From Wuchereria bancrofti (lineage: Eukaryota > Nematoda > Chromadorea > Rhabditida > Onchocercidae): a DNA stretch of 64,000 bases. The notes beneath the pieces were generated by a model, which was given only the letters and a program-made list of their open reading frames with translations, was not told the origin of the DNA and made no database searches. Shown here piece after piece: positions 37,001 through 49,793 of this stretch. The stretch covers positions 6,572,303 through 6,636,302 of the forward strand of contig SSBO01000009.1 in the NCBI GenBank assembly GCA_005281725.1, read 5' to 3'. The position numbers and the translations under genes were made by a program. Each line of letters begins with the position of its first letter. Within the stretch, counting starts at the first letter, position 1.

Positions 37001-40000
37001 GAGGAATACTTTCGTTGTAAAGTGCCTGAGTTACCTTCCATATTTCGCCTTTACTTAAACTTTTTTCTCAGCCAAAAATGTGTACAGCGGTTTTGGGTTT
37101 TGGCTTGAGGAACATTCTCTGTTTCTCTGTGAATGCGAAAAGAGATGGATGGCTTTTACGAGTAACTTACTAGAAACAATCCTTCAACAAATCGAATTTA
37201 GTTAAGGGAAAAAAGAGATTAGTTGCATTCATTAGCACGTTGCTTCCGTTTTCCGTCTCAACACTTTGATTATATGTAAGGCCACTTCCTAACTAGAAAT
37301 AGTCCTGTATTTCCCTTACTCATTCGCGGCTAACATTCAAAATTTGATTATTTACTTTTTAATCTTCCAAAATTTTGCATGCATCAAGTGAAATAACTTA
37401 ACGTTATTATCAGACCGCAAGAATATTTACGTCATGGTTGCATGCTGGTAATTTGTTTGGGATTTTTCAATAAAAAAGCAGAGAATTTTTCACTTTTAAA
37501 TATCACTCAGAATCACTTGCAGCATTAATCTCTTTTTGATCCACGTAGTCGTTCTTCATCTACATAGTAAAGAATACAGTTATAGCTATCTTATGATTAT
37601 AACTATGTTGGGATTTTTGCGCGAAGTCAATTTCTAATCTGTCAGAAGCAAAATGAATAACAAATGAACATTTCTAGAAGTAATTCTAAAATTGTTTTCT
37701 TTTCCTTTTTTTACTTATAAATGAAATCATAAATGTTTATAAATGAGTTACTGTTATAACCATTAGTGGCCTATTGAATGTTGTACTGAAAACTGAAGAT
37801 TTACTATTCTAATTTAATTTTCATTCTTAACTTCGAAATTTTAAAATCTTGAAATTTCATAACAATACTCATTGATGTACCTTCGAAAGATGATTCGGAA
37901 GGCAGAGGCAATGCGTTAAATGAAAATAGAGAAGAGGAGAAGATGAGATTCATTAAATGGACAAAGTCTTATTTTAAATTTCAGTTAAAAATTGAATTTG
38001 TTGCTCCACATAAAACGATGTAGAAAGAAACGAAATTAAGGATTAGGCAGTAACTGAGTATGGAAAAAAAGCATGAAACCTATTTTGCTATTTTCTCTTA
38101 TTAATGGTAAATAGTTTAAGTTTTATGCAATATGTATAACAAATCAATTTCTAAATCATACAAGGCAAAATTTTTGATAATATCGTTACTTCTTTAAAAA
38201 CTTTATTAGACGAATAATTAGACATAGGCATTTCACTCCCATTTTATTTATGAATAGCATTTGTTGTTTTAAATTATGCCAGTATTTTAAAACTTGTATT
38301 TTTCATAATTTTTGTTTTATAATTGTTTCGGATGCTGGTAGAAACAATCAATGAATCATGCCGGATATATCGCATGTCGATCATTTGAAGATGAAATTAA
38401 GAGAACTAATCACCATGATTTATTCATTTGATATCTTTCTATTTATCAAAATCATTCTGAGCTTATCACTCCTTTTATCAATCAAATTTGCCTCTTTTTT
38501 AGATAGCAAATTGTAAGTTTATTACTGCTAAGTGGAACAATTAAAATGAACACATAGTCAATATTTATGTATCAAAAAAGTAAATTTCCTTACAGAAAAA
38601 AAGCTGCGTGAAGTTCGAAAATTATGTTAAGTGATGAAAATTTATTAACTTAGAAATGGGAAATTTTACAAGCGTTTTTTCATATTAATTTCTTCGAAAA
38701 GAGATATTCTCAACAAGAAATGGATCATATCGCATCTTTTTGCTCTAGTAATGGTGCTAATTCGTTTCATATGGACAAATAACTTTTACAGATTAGCTTT
38801 AATTAAACAAATAATTTCAGTTTCGAGGAGCAGTTTGATGTAAGGGTTTGCATTGTCTGTTTTAATCAAGGACATAAATGTTATAAGAAAGCTGGAACTT
38901 CTGAATCATTTCAAGATGACGAAAATGAGAATTTACTTCGATGTACTTTTTAAAGCTTAGTATGATTGCCTAATGCTGTAGTAATGCAATACTCAAAGCA
39001 ATCATTTGCATGAATAATTAATTAAAAAATCGGCAAAGAGTCACCGATACTCATAAAATTCTTTTTCACAATGTTAGTTTAGCAATATTCTCCCAAAATA
39101 AATCTAAAGAAACCCCTAAAATTTCTTGCCACTTTGGCTATATCTTCAAATAGTGCAGGTTCAGGCTTAAACTTAAAGCTGTCTCATAAATAACTCATCA
39201 CATCATTTGCTAGTAACAATTTTTGCGTCCCTATGGTTTAATTAAAAATGTTGTCTATCGTTGTTTGTAGCTCTCCAAAGTGACAATTTTTATTCCCAAA
39301 CATCTTGTGTCTCATAATTAAGAATAAAAATGATTATCATCTATCTGTAATTTTAAAGTTATTAAATTAATTAAAATTATTTCAAATGTAGTCAGAAAGC
39401 ATACTGTAGATAGTTATTTTTAATGGGAGAAAAAGGAAAACCAATAATTTGTATGTATTCTATATGATATCTATATATAGAGGGAAAATTTGCAAAAGTT
39501 TTATTTAAATTGATAGCTATTACTCCGGGGAATATGTACAAATAGCAGGCAGGCAAGACGAGTTAAAATGCAGCCATTTAATTTCGGATTTTGGAGAGAC
39601 AACGTTGATTGGTTAGTTCTACGTCAAATCTTACTCATTCTGTTACACAAACAACTTCAACTATTAGAATCACTGGAAACTGTCGTTAAATTTTTTCTTA
39701 AATGATTTGCTTACTCATGAGCAGTTCCTCATTTTTATGTTAATTTACTTGATATTGACGTAATTTTACCCTAAACTAATCTTTGCAGAATAGTCTTGAA
39801 TTCTCCAATTTAATACTTTCTTTTCATTCTTATTTTATACTTTTCATCATTTATTTATTTTTTGTACCAATGTTTGCTTTTATTAACACAACCGACGTGA
39901 TATGCTCCATGCAGTTATGATTTCCATGTTGCGTATCTGCTTTGATTCTAAGTGTTTCATTCAATTGCATTAATTAAAGAATGATAAGAGTTTCTGATAA

Positions 40001-41033
40001 GAAGCAAATGATTTGAAATGTGGTTGACTTGTGAGACGTGAAGTACGCTAATTGAGGTAAGTCATTTACTTTTCCACTCATCACTGTTATTTCATTACAT
40101 TTATCCCATTTATCCGATGGGAATTGCTATTATTCATCCACAAATGGTCCATTGCATTCAAATTTCAAGTAATACTCTGAAAAAGAAAAAAAGTGAAATT
40201 CTAAAGTATAAAAATTATTTCAAAGCTGCAAATAAGAAAGTTTTTTATTTTTATATTAACAAAATCATAATTTTAGTGAAACACAAAATGTGCAGTTTTG
40301 TTTTTCGAATTTGATACAGTATCAGAAAAGCGTTAATTTCATTTACAATGATTTTATTTTGTCATTTCTCAAAAACATACAAATATAAGAGATGAATGAT
40401 CCCCGCATAATTTTATTCAGATGGTGACATCTTACATACCTGATATGATTAATTTACTATTACCGAATTCAAGACTACACTTAACCTTTCTATTACAATG
40501 ATTATCTTGTTCTAAAGAAGATTTTGTCTTAGCATTGCGTATCTTGCATCTTTGATAAGAAATTCAGGAAGCTGGAAATTATCTGAAATGAATAAGTGTG
40601 TTAAAAGAATGATTTAATAATCTGTTCTCAATCGTAAAAAAAACGTCAAGATATTGGTGAAAGATCAATTCACAGCACTTTTTACCACTAATTTCTCTAT
40701 TCAATTATTAAACTTATGTGTTTTATTATTTTAATTTGAAAATTTCCATTCTGCTTCTCTTTTCCCAGATTCTCCCAATAAAGTACTGCAATTTGTAGAT
40801 GCGTACTGCAGCAAATTGTCAGAGAAGAAAAAATCGAATAATTGAAAAAGTCGCATTAGAATTTTTTGTTTAAAGCATTCTACCATAAGACGGAAAATAT
40901 ATTTCATAAAATAGAAACTCAGCAGAATTTTCTTGTTTTGAAAATTAAAACATATTGCAGGAAATGTTTCTATCTTATAACAGTATCAGAAGACACTATC
41001 AATGTGGCGAAAAAAATTTCATCAGCTATTTTA
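34054..41033. other. Gene-poor interval upstream of the K2P channel gene
   Basis: About 7 kb with no coherent exon chain on either strand. It contains a short (GTTA)n run near 34324-34342 and a CCTAGGACAG motif repeated at about 34956 and 35000. Open frames (35777-35959 minus, 40117-40314 plus) are Lys/Ile/Phe-rich, as expected by chance in AT-rich DNA. It could hold promoters of the divergent Tudor and K2P genes or non-coding 5' exons; nothing more can be supported. Confidence 0.55.
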
Positions 41034-44000
41034 ATGCAGCGATTATCAGTAGTAATATCCAACACAGAAGGAGATAGAGAAATGTGCGTTGGCACAGGAT
41101 CCTGTTTATGCCGGTTAAATGAACTAACTTCAGCTCAGTTTGGCTTTACCAGGCAAATGGTACGTTTTCTTTGTATTAAGAGATAAAATACTGACGAAAT
41201 ATTGAATGTCTGTGAAAATGGTTGATCTTATATTTTTATATTTCTGCATTAAATGGGAAGGACTCAGATTATGAATATAAGTTTGTTGATTTATTCGGAG
41301 AGAGAACAGCCAATGAAGTTGACTATTTCGTTAACGTGTGCGTTAGGATCGCACATCCCTATGTTTCTTATGATATTACAAAATAATCGGGATCCGGTAT
41401 CCAGATCATATATCCGGTAAGAGAAGAAATATGAGAACAAAATGTGTAGTAGCTTAAGGTAGTATTAAGCAAGCTAACCCTTGATTTCATAATCAAAGTA
41501 GTGAAAGGTCGTTGAATTTTAGGTTCATCATACGGCTCTACCGCATATTACTCTCTTACTTGCTGCCATATGCTATATCATTGTGGGCAGTTTGTCATTT
41601 ACAGCATTTTGTTATATTGACGATCATACAGAGGTGTATGGCAGCATACTGGCTGAGTAAGCATAAATAAATTTTTTTGCTTAATTTAAATCAATTGGTC
41701 TGACCTTTCCAATTCTTGGCTTTTTCATTACATATCATGGCAAATGATTAAATTGCTGAAATCTCTCAGATTCAGAATCCGCAAAGTTTCGCTATGGGAA
41801 GTCGATAAATCGATTCATTACACGAATTTCTAAGCTTACGTTTTTGATACATTTTGGTTAGATATAAGAAGATACGATATTTAAATTATAGTTTCCAGAA
41901 TTTAAAAAAAATATACAATTCTAAGGTTGTGATAGATTTCAGAATGAAGGAAAGTTTAATTGCTGAAACAATTCGACCGCGTCCAATGAGCGAGCGAAAA
42001 GCAAACTTGGAAAAGTCGCTGGACAATTATGCTTCTAAGCTTCACAAAATATTCCAAAAATACATCCGCCAATCGTTTATGAGAAAACCAACAATAGTGT
42101 CGTTTTTTTTCTTTTTTTAATTGAGCGCACATGCACATATATGAAGATATGAAAGTAATGTGCGCATCACATAATGTACATAACGATATATTCAAACTTA
42201 TTGCAGATTCAGAACAAATCATAGCCCTTCTAGAAATGAAATTTGGATTAATTTGAAGTTTAATATATTTGACATCATAATAGAAAGTCATTTAACAGTA
42301 GTAACATGTACTTTTCATTTATTTTGTATTAAAGATAGAAAGATTACATGAAAAGGAGCATGTAACTTCGAAATTAATGTGGAATTTGTTTTTTGCAGCA
42401 ACAGCTCTGACATCCATAGGTATGTTTTTCTTAATGTACCATATCTTACAAATAATTTAACTAATCTTATGAGTCTTTCTTGAAAAATTTAAAACTGAAG
42501 AATTGAAATTTGCTTTTAAAATATGTACGAATAAGAAGTAAAAAGATTTATTCCGAGGTCTATTATTTTCTCAGACACAATGGTTATTTTTAGGATACGG
42601 TAGCAATGTTTCGGATTCACATTTCGCCCGTTTGTTTATCATTGTCTATTTGTTTTTCGGTATTCCCTTGTTTCTCATTACACTTACTGACTTAGTAAGT
42701 ATCTTCTTGCTTAATATGAATTAAAGTAAGGTGTGACGTTTCGTTTTAATTAAACATGATTAATTAAGATGTAATATTTTCTGTTATTCTGGTCATAGTT
42801 AACCATCAGAAGTTGTTAAGGAACAAAGATTAAATTGTCAAAAAGTAAATATGTTAATTGCAGAGATGATCCGAGAGATTACTTTCAGGCCAAATTTTTT
42901 ACTGAATTTATCAATCGGTCATATGCAGAAGTGCTGAAGTATAAAGTTATTACAAGTCGTAAACTTAAAAGTCGTTTCGAAGTGCCAATCGATGAAATTA
43001 TTGTTTCCAGTAGCGAAGATGAAGTATCTTAAGACAAAAAGCAGTCCTCTTAGTTTAGACAATCATATTTCGGGAAAAAATGTTAGACAACATAATACTG
43101 ATTAGTTATGAAACAATCTTTTGATCATTTACTATGATGCTCTGAAATACTCTGAGAAAAAATTTGCCTCAGATACTCTGAAAAATCGGATATTTCTTTA
43201 CAGGTGGCAGAATTTTTATGGGCTCATCTGGAGAATGCGCATTTTGTCGAAGTACCTTTCGCTGTAATTTATATTTTGTTATTTGCATATGTGATCGCTG
43301 CAAGTTACCTCATTTCATGGATCGAAGGGTGGAACATTTATGATGGTCTTTATTTTATTATAGTCTCCATGCTTACCATTGGTTTCGGAGGTATCACATC
43401 TTGCTTCAGGTTGAAAAGGACTTAACACATTGCTAAGTAGAGCTTTTGATTTAAATCATTTTGTTTTCGCACAATGAATAAACATATTAATTCGATCAGC
43501 TGATTAACGGGCTCACTTCAACTATTTGATTGAAATCAAAACTTGGAGATCAACAACCGCATTTCTTGTTAATATTGCAAACTATTTCAGATTTAGTACC
43601 TCGAAACCAGTCATTCATATTGCTCACATTATTGATTGTGTTATTTGGATTGATCCTATCTACATCATTTATTGACGTAGTGGGCAGCTATTACATGGAT
43701 CGATTGCATTTCTTTGGACGTAATTTTGACCTTGAGGTATCTCTCTTTCTCCTAGTCTATTTTTTTAAGATATAGTTTTGCTTTACAAATGTCTAAATTA
43801 GTTATTAAGGTCAAAAAAAGATTAATTAAAGCGTCAGTTTTCGAGTGTTCTATATCATTAAGACGGTATCGACTTCTTTATATATGAAATTTAGTAAAGC
43901 GCTAACACGTAAATTAATAGCATGATTCGCTTGAATGGCTCAAAAAAGTGAAACAACAACGTCTGATCGCAATGAAACGTGAAGCAATGCGTAAATTATT

Positions 44001-46271
44001 CGAAACCGTCGCTGCTCTACAACATATGGAAATCGGTAAAAATTTTTTGAGAGAGTTACCTGAGATATGTTGTTAAAGACTAACGCTAATTTTACTATTC
44101 ACCATTACTTTCCATTCCAACATGTTTCGGTGAAAATGTTTCAACAAAAAAGGAAAGAAAGAGATTTTTACGTATGTTGTGAGCTGCAAACTGCACGCAT
44201 TTGCATTTGGAATTACTTTCATTGCTGTTGCAGTAATATTAATAAAAGAAATATTTATAGATTTCCGGTTACAACAAAATCGAACCGATATGAGGAATTC
44301 CTTGCTGATGAGTATGTTCTGATAATTAGATTAAAACAGTGGACCAATTAAAATGGTTAAATTGCGTATAGCAAAACATCTTTAAGAAAGCTTTGTTAAG
44401 AGCTTACAATTCCTTACTAGCTTACTTATTAGTTAAATTTGTTTAGTATGATCACTGAAGTGATAAGATGGAACAGAAGATGTGAATATTTACATATAAA
44501 TGCATCGTATTTCAGCAGATTGAATTTGATGGAGTTTGCCTAATAATTTGCTTCTTACCTTTATTCTTCAACTCTGTTTACTTTGCATTATTTTAGGTCC
44601 TCCTTATCCTCCACGAAATTTAAGAGCAATTGACTCGACAGCAGATTCTGTAGTGCTTACATGGGATCCTCCAACGCATGATCACGAAGGAAAATGTTTC
44701 TGGTATACGATTACTTATCAAATAAGGTTAATATTCCTTCGCCTTATTTGTCTTAATAACTATTGCAATTCACTTATTCCCTTTCGGTACCATTCAATGC
44801 TCTATTATTATTTGTATTTTGAAAATGATTTATAATTTGATCAGTTCAGAACACCTCGAATACGAAATAATCCAGCAACAGTAATTGAATTTATCAGCGA
44901 TGAACACTATATTGTTACTGGTTTACGTTCCTTCACCCTCTATGTATTTTCGGTTGCGACAACAACTAGATTCGGAAGCAGCAAACCGATCAGATGCTAT
45001 GAATATACTGGTGCATTTCAGAATGTTTTTCTTGCCTTTTTTTATGTTTCAATTCGAAACTATTTTCAATATTTATTAATTGTTACAGAAAAACTGAACG
45101 GCTTATATTTCTTTAGTACAATTGCATTGTATAATTTAACAGATATGAAAATCATCAATTTACTCATTTGTCTATTTTAATTTCTAAAAGCTGATTTAAA
45201 ATTACTTCAAAGTTTTTAGAACCGTGCACCGTTCCACAGTCTCTATCACTGGAAGCATTAAGCTGTGAAACGGCGACATTTGTCTGGGACGCTCCACATA
45301 AAAATATTGCTCCTGAAGTAAGACTGTTAATTATAAATTTTAGTTTTTATTATTCAAAGCTATAACTTACATTAATTCAATTCTTCAAGATACTCCGCTC
45401 ATTTTTCAGCGATCAATAAATTTCTTTTTTTAATAATAGCTACAAAAAAAAAGGAAAATGAAACATTGTGAATCCAAACTGAAATTTACTTTGACTTGTT
45501 TTCTAAGGACTTACAGCTCCTTACTTGGCTTATTTGCTCATTAAAATATTTTTCGAAAATTGGCTCAAATTTGCTCATTAATGTTATTTTCTTCTGTCTT
45601 TTAATTAACATAAAATAGATGCATAAGCACAGATTGATGCAAAAAATATGAATAAGTCAAATTATGTATATTTTGCCGTAACAAATTCATTTAGAGTTAC
45701 GTACTTCTCCTCAGCCAAGATCCGGTACCACAATTTCCTTCTTGGCAGTCTTATGACTGTGGTAACAACAAATGCTTTACAGTAACCGAACTTTTACCAA
45801 ATACCAGATAAGCTCAATAATTTACTTTATGCTTATGTAATAATTAAAATGTGAGCAAGAATTTCGTGAATGAAATAAGTGGATTGAATGAGATCAATTT
45901 CTACAATGCTATGAAGAAAATTTGGAAAATAATTAAAAATGCTATATTACAAAATGCTTCTGAGTTTTAACAACACTGAATACAGTATTCTGATGGCGAG
46001 ATTATCATTGCTATCATAATTATAATAACACGTTTTCTTTGCTATTTTTTGGATCTGTGTTGGATGAGTAATGTTAGTTACTAAATCGATAATTATGCAA
46101 AATAGTGTTGGAAAATTGAAACAAAGAAAGTTCTACAAATTCTAATAATTATATCATTTGATCAAATTGTAGTTTTTCCTTTTTAGGTACATAGTGTGTG
46201 TTACAGCTCGGCATAATTCTGGTTTAGCAACAATGTCGAAAAGTTTACGATTTAGAACGAAGAAACATTAA
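41034..46271 (+). CDS. Two-pore-domain (K2P/TWK) potassium channel with C-terminal fibronectin III domains
   Basis: Background K+ leak channel of the plasma membrane. Exons: 41034-41159, 41523-41656, 41943-42096, 42335-42419, 42594-42694, 42829-43023, 43204-43390, 43591-43736, 43921-44035, 44597-44726, 44850-45010, 45220-45317, 45695-45807 and 46187-46271; 1830 nt, 609 aa. M1 is [20 protein letters not shown] (about 49-68). P1 filter is TSIGYG (about 163-168), split by an intron. M2 is [18 protein letters not shown]3 [21 protein letters not shown]2 filter TIGFGD (about 323-328) split by an intron, and M4 [18 protein letters not shown] basic helix ([20 protein letters not shown]) follows. Then come two FN3 domains: [20 protein letters not shown] (about 416-515), and [20 protein letters not shown] with [15 protein letters not shown] (about 515-605). 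The first exon start is uncertain (40866 is also in frame). Exon 13 ends at AG/ATAAGC, a non-GT donor. Without splicing after 44035 the protein would end 14 codons later as a conventional K2P. Confidence 0.82.
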
Positions 46272-47019
46272 TTTAGCGAAAAGGCATTCCCAGTTATAAG
46301 CAATCCAAAAATTTTAGAAAAACCAACTTTGATATTCCACCTCACTCATAAATTTGAAAAATATCTTAAATTGTGGATATTTGCATATAATTTGTTGTCT
46401 ATCTTACCAGTATTTTTTCAAAAATTGAAGTCCTTTCTACTGTGAAGTTTAAGTCTTTGGCTTAGAAATTATTATCCTTGGTTTATTTCTAATGTAAGAA
46501 TCTGTCAATCATTAACTTTGCTTTAAGATAATCAAAAGCGCTATTCTGAAATTTTTTGTGAAACTTTTCACTTCTCGGCTCATTTTCTTATCTCTGTGCT
46601 CTATTCTCAGGTAAATACATCCACTAACTATGCTTGCTATTTGATCAATTACTTAGATTGAATGTGCTGTCCCAATGTACCACTGGGCCGAGGCGATTAG
46701 TATACAGACAGGGAATTAGCATCATTTAAACAATTTATCATATTACAAAAGCAAAAAAAAAAATTTGTTTCCTGAATTTCAAACTTTCTGACACATTTCC
46801 AATGACATTCTATCCTGCACCAATCATAAAAATTTTGTTTTAATTACTCTCAAACAATGTAATGAATATTTTCTGTGTCCATCTGACTCAACGAGAATGT
46901 AACTGCGCATACTTTGCAAAATACTTTTGCTAATTTAAATATCTAATTTGGATATAAAAATTGTAATATAATATGTGCTGAATTTGCAAGTAACTTAGTG
47001 ATCATTTTACATAAATTTA
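46272..47019 (+). other. Intergenic region between the K2P and REEP-a genes
   Basis: About 750 bp, AT-rich, with no exon-like open frame. It separates two plus-strand genes and presumably holds the K2P 3' UTR and the promoter or trans-splice region of the next gene. Confidence 0.55.
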
Positions 47020-48770
47020 ATGCCGCTTGCACTGATGCAATACTCTTCACAAAAGCTGCAAAATCATTTTTATGCACTTGTTTATGATCAGGTCTTTGCT
47101 AAGGCACTCCAGCTTCATGACAGCCATTCAACTGGCCTACAAACATATTCAAAAGACCAGAGTTGGAGGAAATTTAACTTATAAGAACCAGATATTTGGT
47201 TGAATATCTTATGACTTCATTTCAATAAAATCAGAAATATTGCATTGAATGTTTAAGTGATTTGTAATTTCTCATAAATTGAAAATAAAGTTGAACGAGT
47301 CATTTGTGAAAGTAAATTTCTTCAAAAATACTCGGTTATTTTCCACATTGTCGGTATCTAGCATCTTTTAACGACATCATCGGCCGGAACGGCATGTCCA
47401 CAAGACATACCAGAATCTGAAAATGAATCTGAATGAATAATCCTTCAATATTTCTAGTGGCATATGTCTGCAAGAGGACTACGATATTTGCATGAGAAAT
47501 CGGGAGCAGATGAATGCTATTTAGCGATCTTCATCACTTCCGGCATCTCGATCTATCTCGTTATCGGTGATTATGCTCGATTTGTTGCCAATGCAATCCT
47601 TACTGCAGTACCGATCCTGCTCACCTATGTTTATCCGGAAGAGAAACCACCCTTCGATAATCTTTTATGTTATTGGTAAGCAGCACGACAATCGATGCTA
47701 TGAATATACAATTCATACTTGATGCAATCAATAAAGGCGACACTTCCTTTGTAGCCTTTGATTCTCTGAACTTAAGATATTCAAATGATTAAGAATTAAA
47801 ACAACTTGTTGAAGCAACTTATTATTTCCTTGGCAATATCCTGAGAATTCCATTTATATAATTTCACTTCCTTCATCAACTAATTTTTAATTAGTTATCT
47901 CTTCGTTATCTCTTCACCTTTGCAAAATTTGTGTTTTATGGATCCATTTTTAATTTTCTTGTAGTTTAAAGTTGTATTTTATTTCTCAGATATTTGTTAT
48001 TTTTTAATGTTCTTTGGTTTTTACTTTTAATTGAGAAATAAATAATTACATTTATGTTTAGGTCTATATATGTTATTGCAACATTGTTTTTGGATCCGAA
48101 ATTAGAAGACAAAGGAAGTTATTATTGGATGAAAATGCTTCTGCTAATACTACTAATAACATTTCCTGGAACTATTTCAGCCGACACACCTCAAAATATC
48201 ACTACAAACGAAGTTCCACTTACACCGTTGACAATTTCCACACCTGCTTCTATTGATCAATCTCAAAATATCTCAAGTAAAGAGACTGAGGAACCTCAAT
48301 TTGTTCCAGAACATGAATTAATGACAGTTTCTGTGGTAGAATCGGACATCCTTCCTGCAGGCAAATCAAAAGTTCCTGATGCTTCTACAAAGCTTACTGA
48401 GATTTCTGCAAAAGAGCATCAAATCTTGCATGACAACAAATCCCAAGCTGTTTCAACGTTTGACATTGAAACGATGGTGCAAAAACCTCCTGCGAAGCCT
48501 CAGCTTTCTTCTTGGAAGAAGTCTGATGCAGTTACAGAAGTAAAAACCCAAATTAATCATACAAAAAAAATAATTAATACTACTGAGAAGCAATCTCTGC
48601 TCACTTCCAGTGCAAGTATTAGTCTCGAAAGAAATGAGGATTCTAAAAAGGAAATTTCTCAAAATACTGCTGAGGAAAATAAATCAGCCAGTGTCATCAG
48701 GTGGGTTGCAACTGGGAAAACTGTCGTCATAATACAAAATATGCAAACTGGAGAGGTTAGTCTGTTTTAG
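47020..48770 (+). CDS. REEP/TB2-DP1 (Yop1-like) paralogue a with a long Ser/Thr/Glu-rich tail
   Basis: Member of the REEP5/Yop1 family that shapes ER tubules with hairpin membrane segments. Exons: 47020-47091, 47458-47675 and 48062-48770; 332 aa. The N-terminus (LQNHFYALVYDQ) aligns with that of paralogue b (LHNHLRLLVFDQ), which fixes the first exon. The family core follows: RGLRYLHEKSGADECYLAIF (REEP5 has KIEAKTGVNRSFIALG), VANAILTAVPILLTYVYPEE, then the family CYW/SIY junction and SYYWMKMLLLILLITFPG. After residue about 132 the usual amphipathic region (PSNGAELLYKR in REEP5) is gone, replaced by about 200 residues rich in Ser, Thr, Glu and Lys, with N-x-S/T sites (NIT, NIS) and no further membrane segment. 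A donor at 48756 (GAG/GTTAGT) could join 49231 (CCTAACAAATCACAATGA), giving an alternative end PNKSQ. Family sure; role of the tail unknown. Confidence 0.78.
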
Positions 48771-49793
48771 ATTTCCAATTGAATTCAAAGTTTATAGGAA
48801 TTATGTTTGCAAGTCAGAAAGTTCCAACAAAGTAGAAATTGGGACTCACTGTAGTGTTAAAAGCAGATTGTGAGAATCGAGGTGAATTTTGAGACTCAAA
48901 ATGGAATTGAAATTCAGAGTATCAGACTATTAGACTGACAAAATAGGCTCAATTAAGACGAACTGAATAAGATTAGACTTTCGATAAGTCTGGCCTTAAT
49001 AATCTATTGGTATTACTGATTTAAACGGTTGATGGTGCAGAAGCATGCAAGAAAAATTATGCTTACGTGCAAGCAATTTGACTGCTTTCCTTATTAGTGG
49101 TATGATTAAAGGTACAGCTAGCAAACTGTAATGGGAGCTTAAAACCGAGCCTAAAAAATAATAATCAAAAGTTCCAGAACTGTTCAATTCAAATTCCCCT
49201 CAATTTTCTATTTTTAATTGTGTTTCAGCCTAACAAATCACAATGAGACAATTAGAAGACAACTGTTTTATGCTTCGTGTTATATATTTGTATGTTAAAT
49301 TAATCATTCTAATTTCTTTGCATAGTAAAAGAATTGAACATCTGAAATGACAGTTTATCATTAACACCTTTTTATCAGCAGAAAAAAGCTTGTCATCGTA
49401 TGCTGGAAATGTTTATATTTTAAAAAGATACCAAAACGTCAAAAACATTTCTCTTTATTCATTATCATGCAACTTCAACTAATGACGATTTTTCCATCCT
49501 GATATAACTGCTATCTATTCCAATACATTCCTAAATTTAACGTCTTAAAATTAAATTTTTCACGTTCTTCTTTAAAATCAAGTGATGCAGAAATTTGAGT
49601 CAAAATTTCACGATATTTTGGAAGCACAAAAATGTTGCAGATGAAATAACTGTTACATTAAAAGGAGCTACTTTATTAAAAAAATCGGATAATTACGAAA
49701 TTATATTTCACTGTATGCAACCTTCCAATGATATAAAAAGCTTAAAAATAGGATGCAGCGTTTCTTATTTCATTATCACTTTTGTTTACGCAA
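48771..49793 (+). other. Spacer between the two REEP paralogues
   Basis: About 1 kb between tandem plus-strand REEP genes. It contains a good acceptor (GTGTTTCAG ending 49230) followed by a five-codon frame and stop, a possible alternative last exon of paralogue a. No other exon-like signal seen. Confidence 0.5.

Noticed and set aside
44536..44835. Secreted FN3 protein with a signal-peptide-like start ([17 protein letters not shown])
   Set aside because: The frame begins with TTG, has an in-frame stop just upstream and no ATG. The hydrophobic run is the translated T-rich intron end before the acceptor at 44596.
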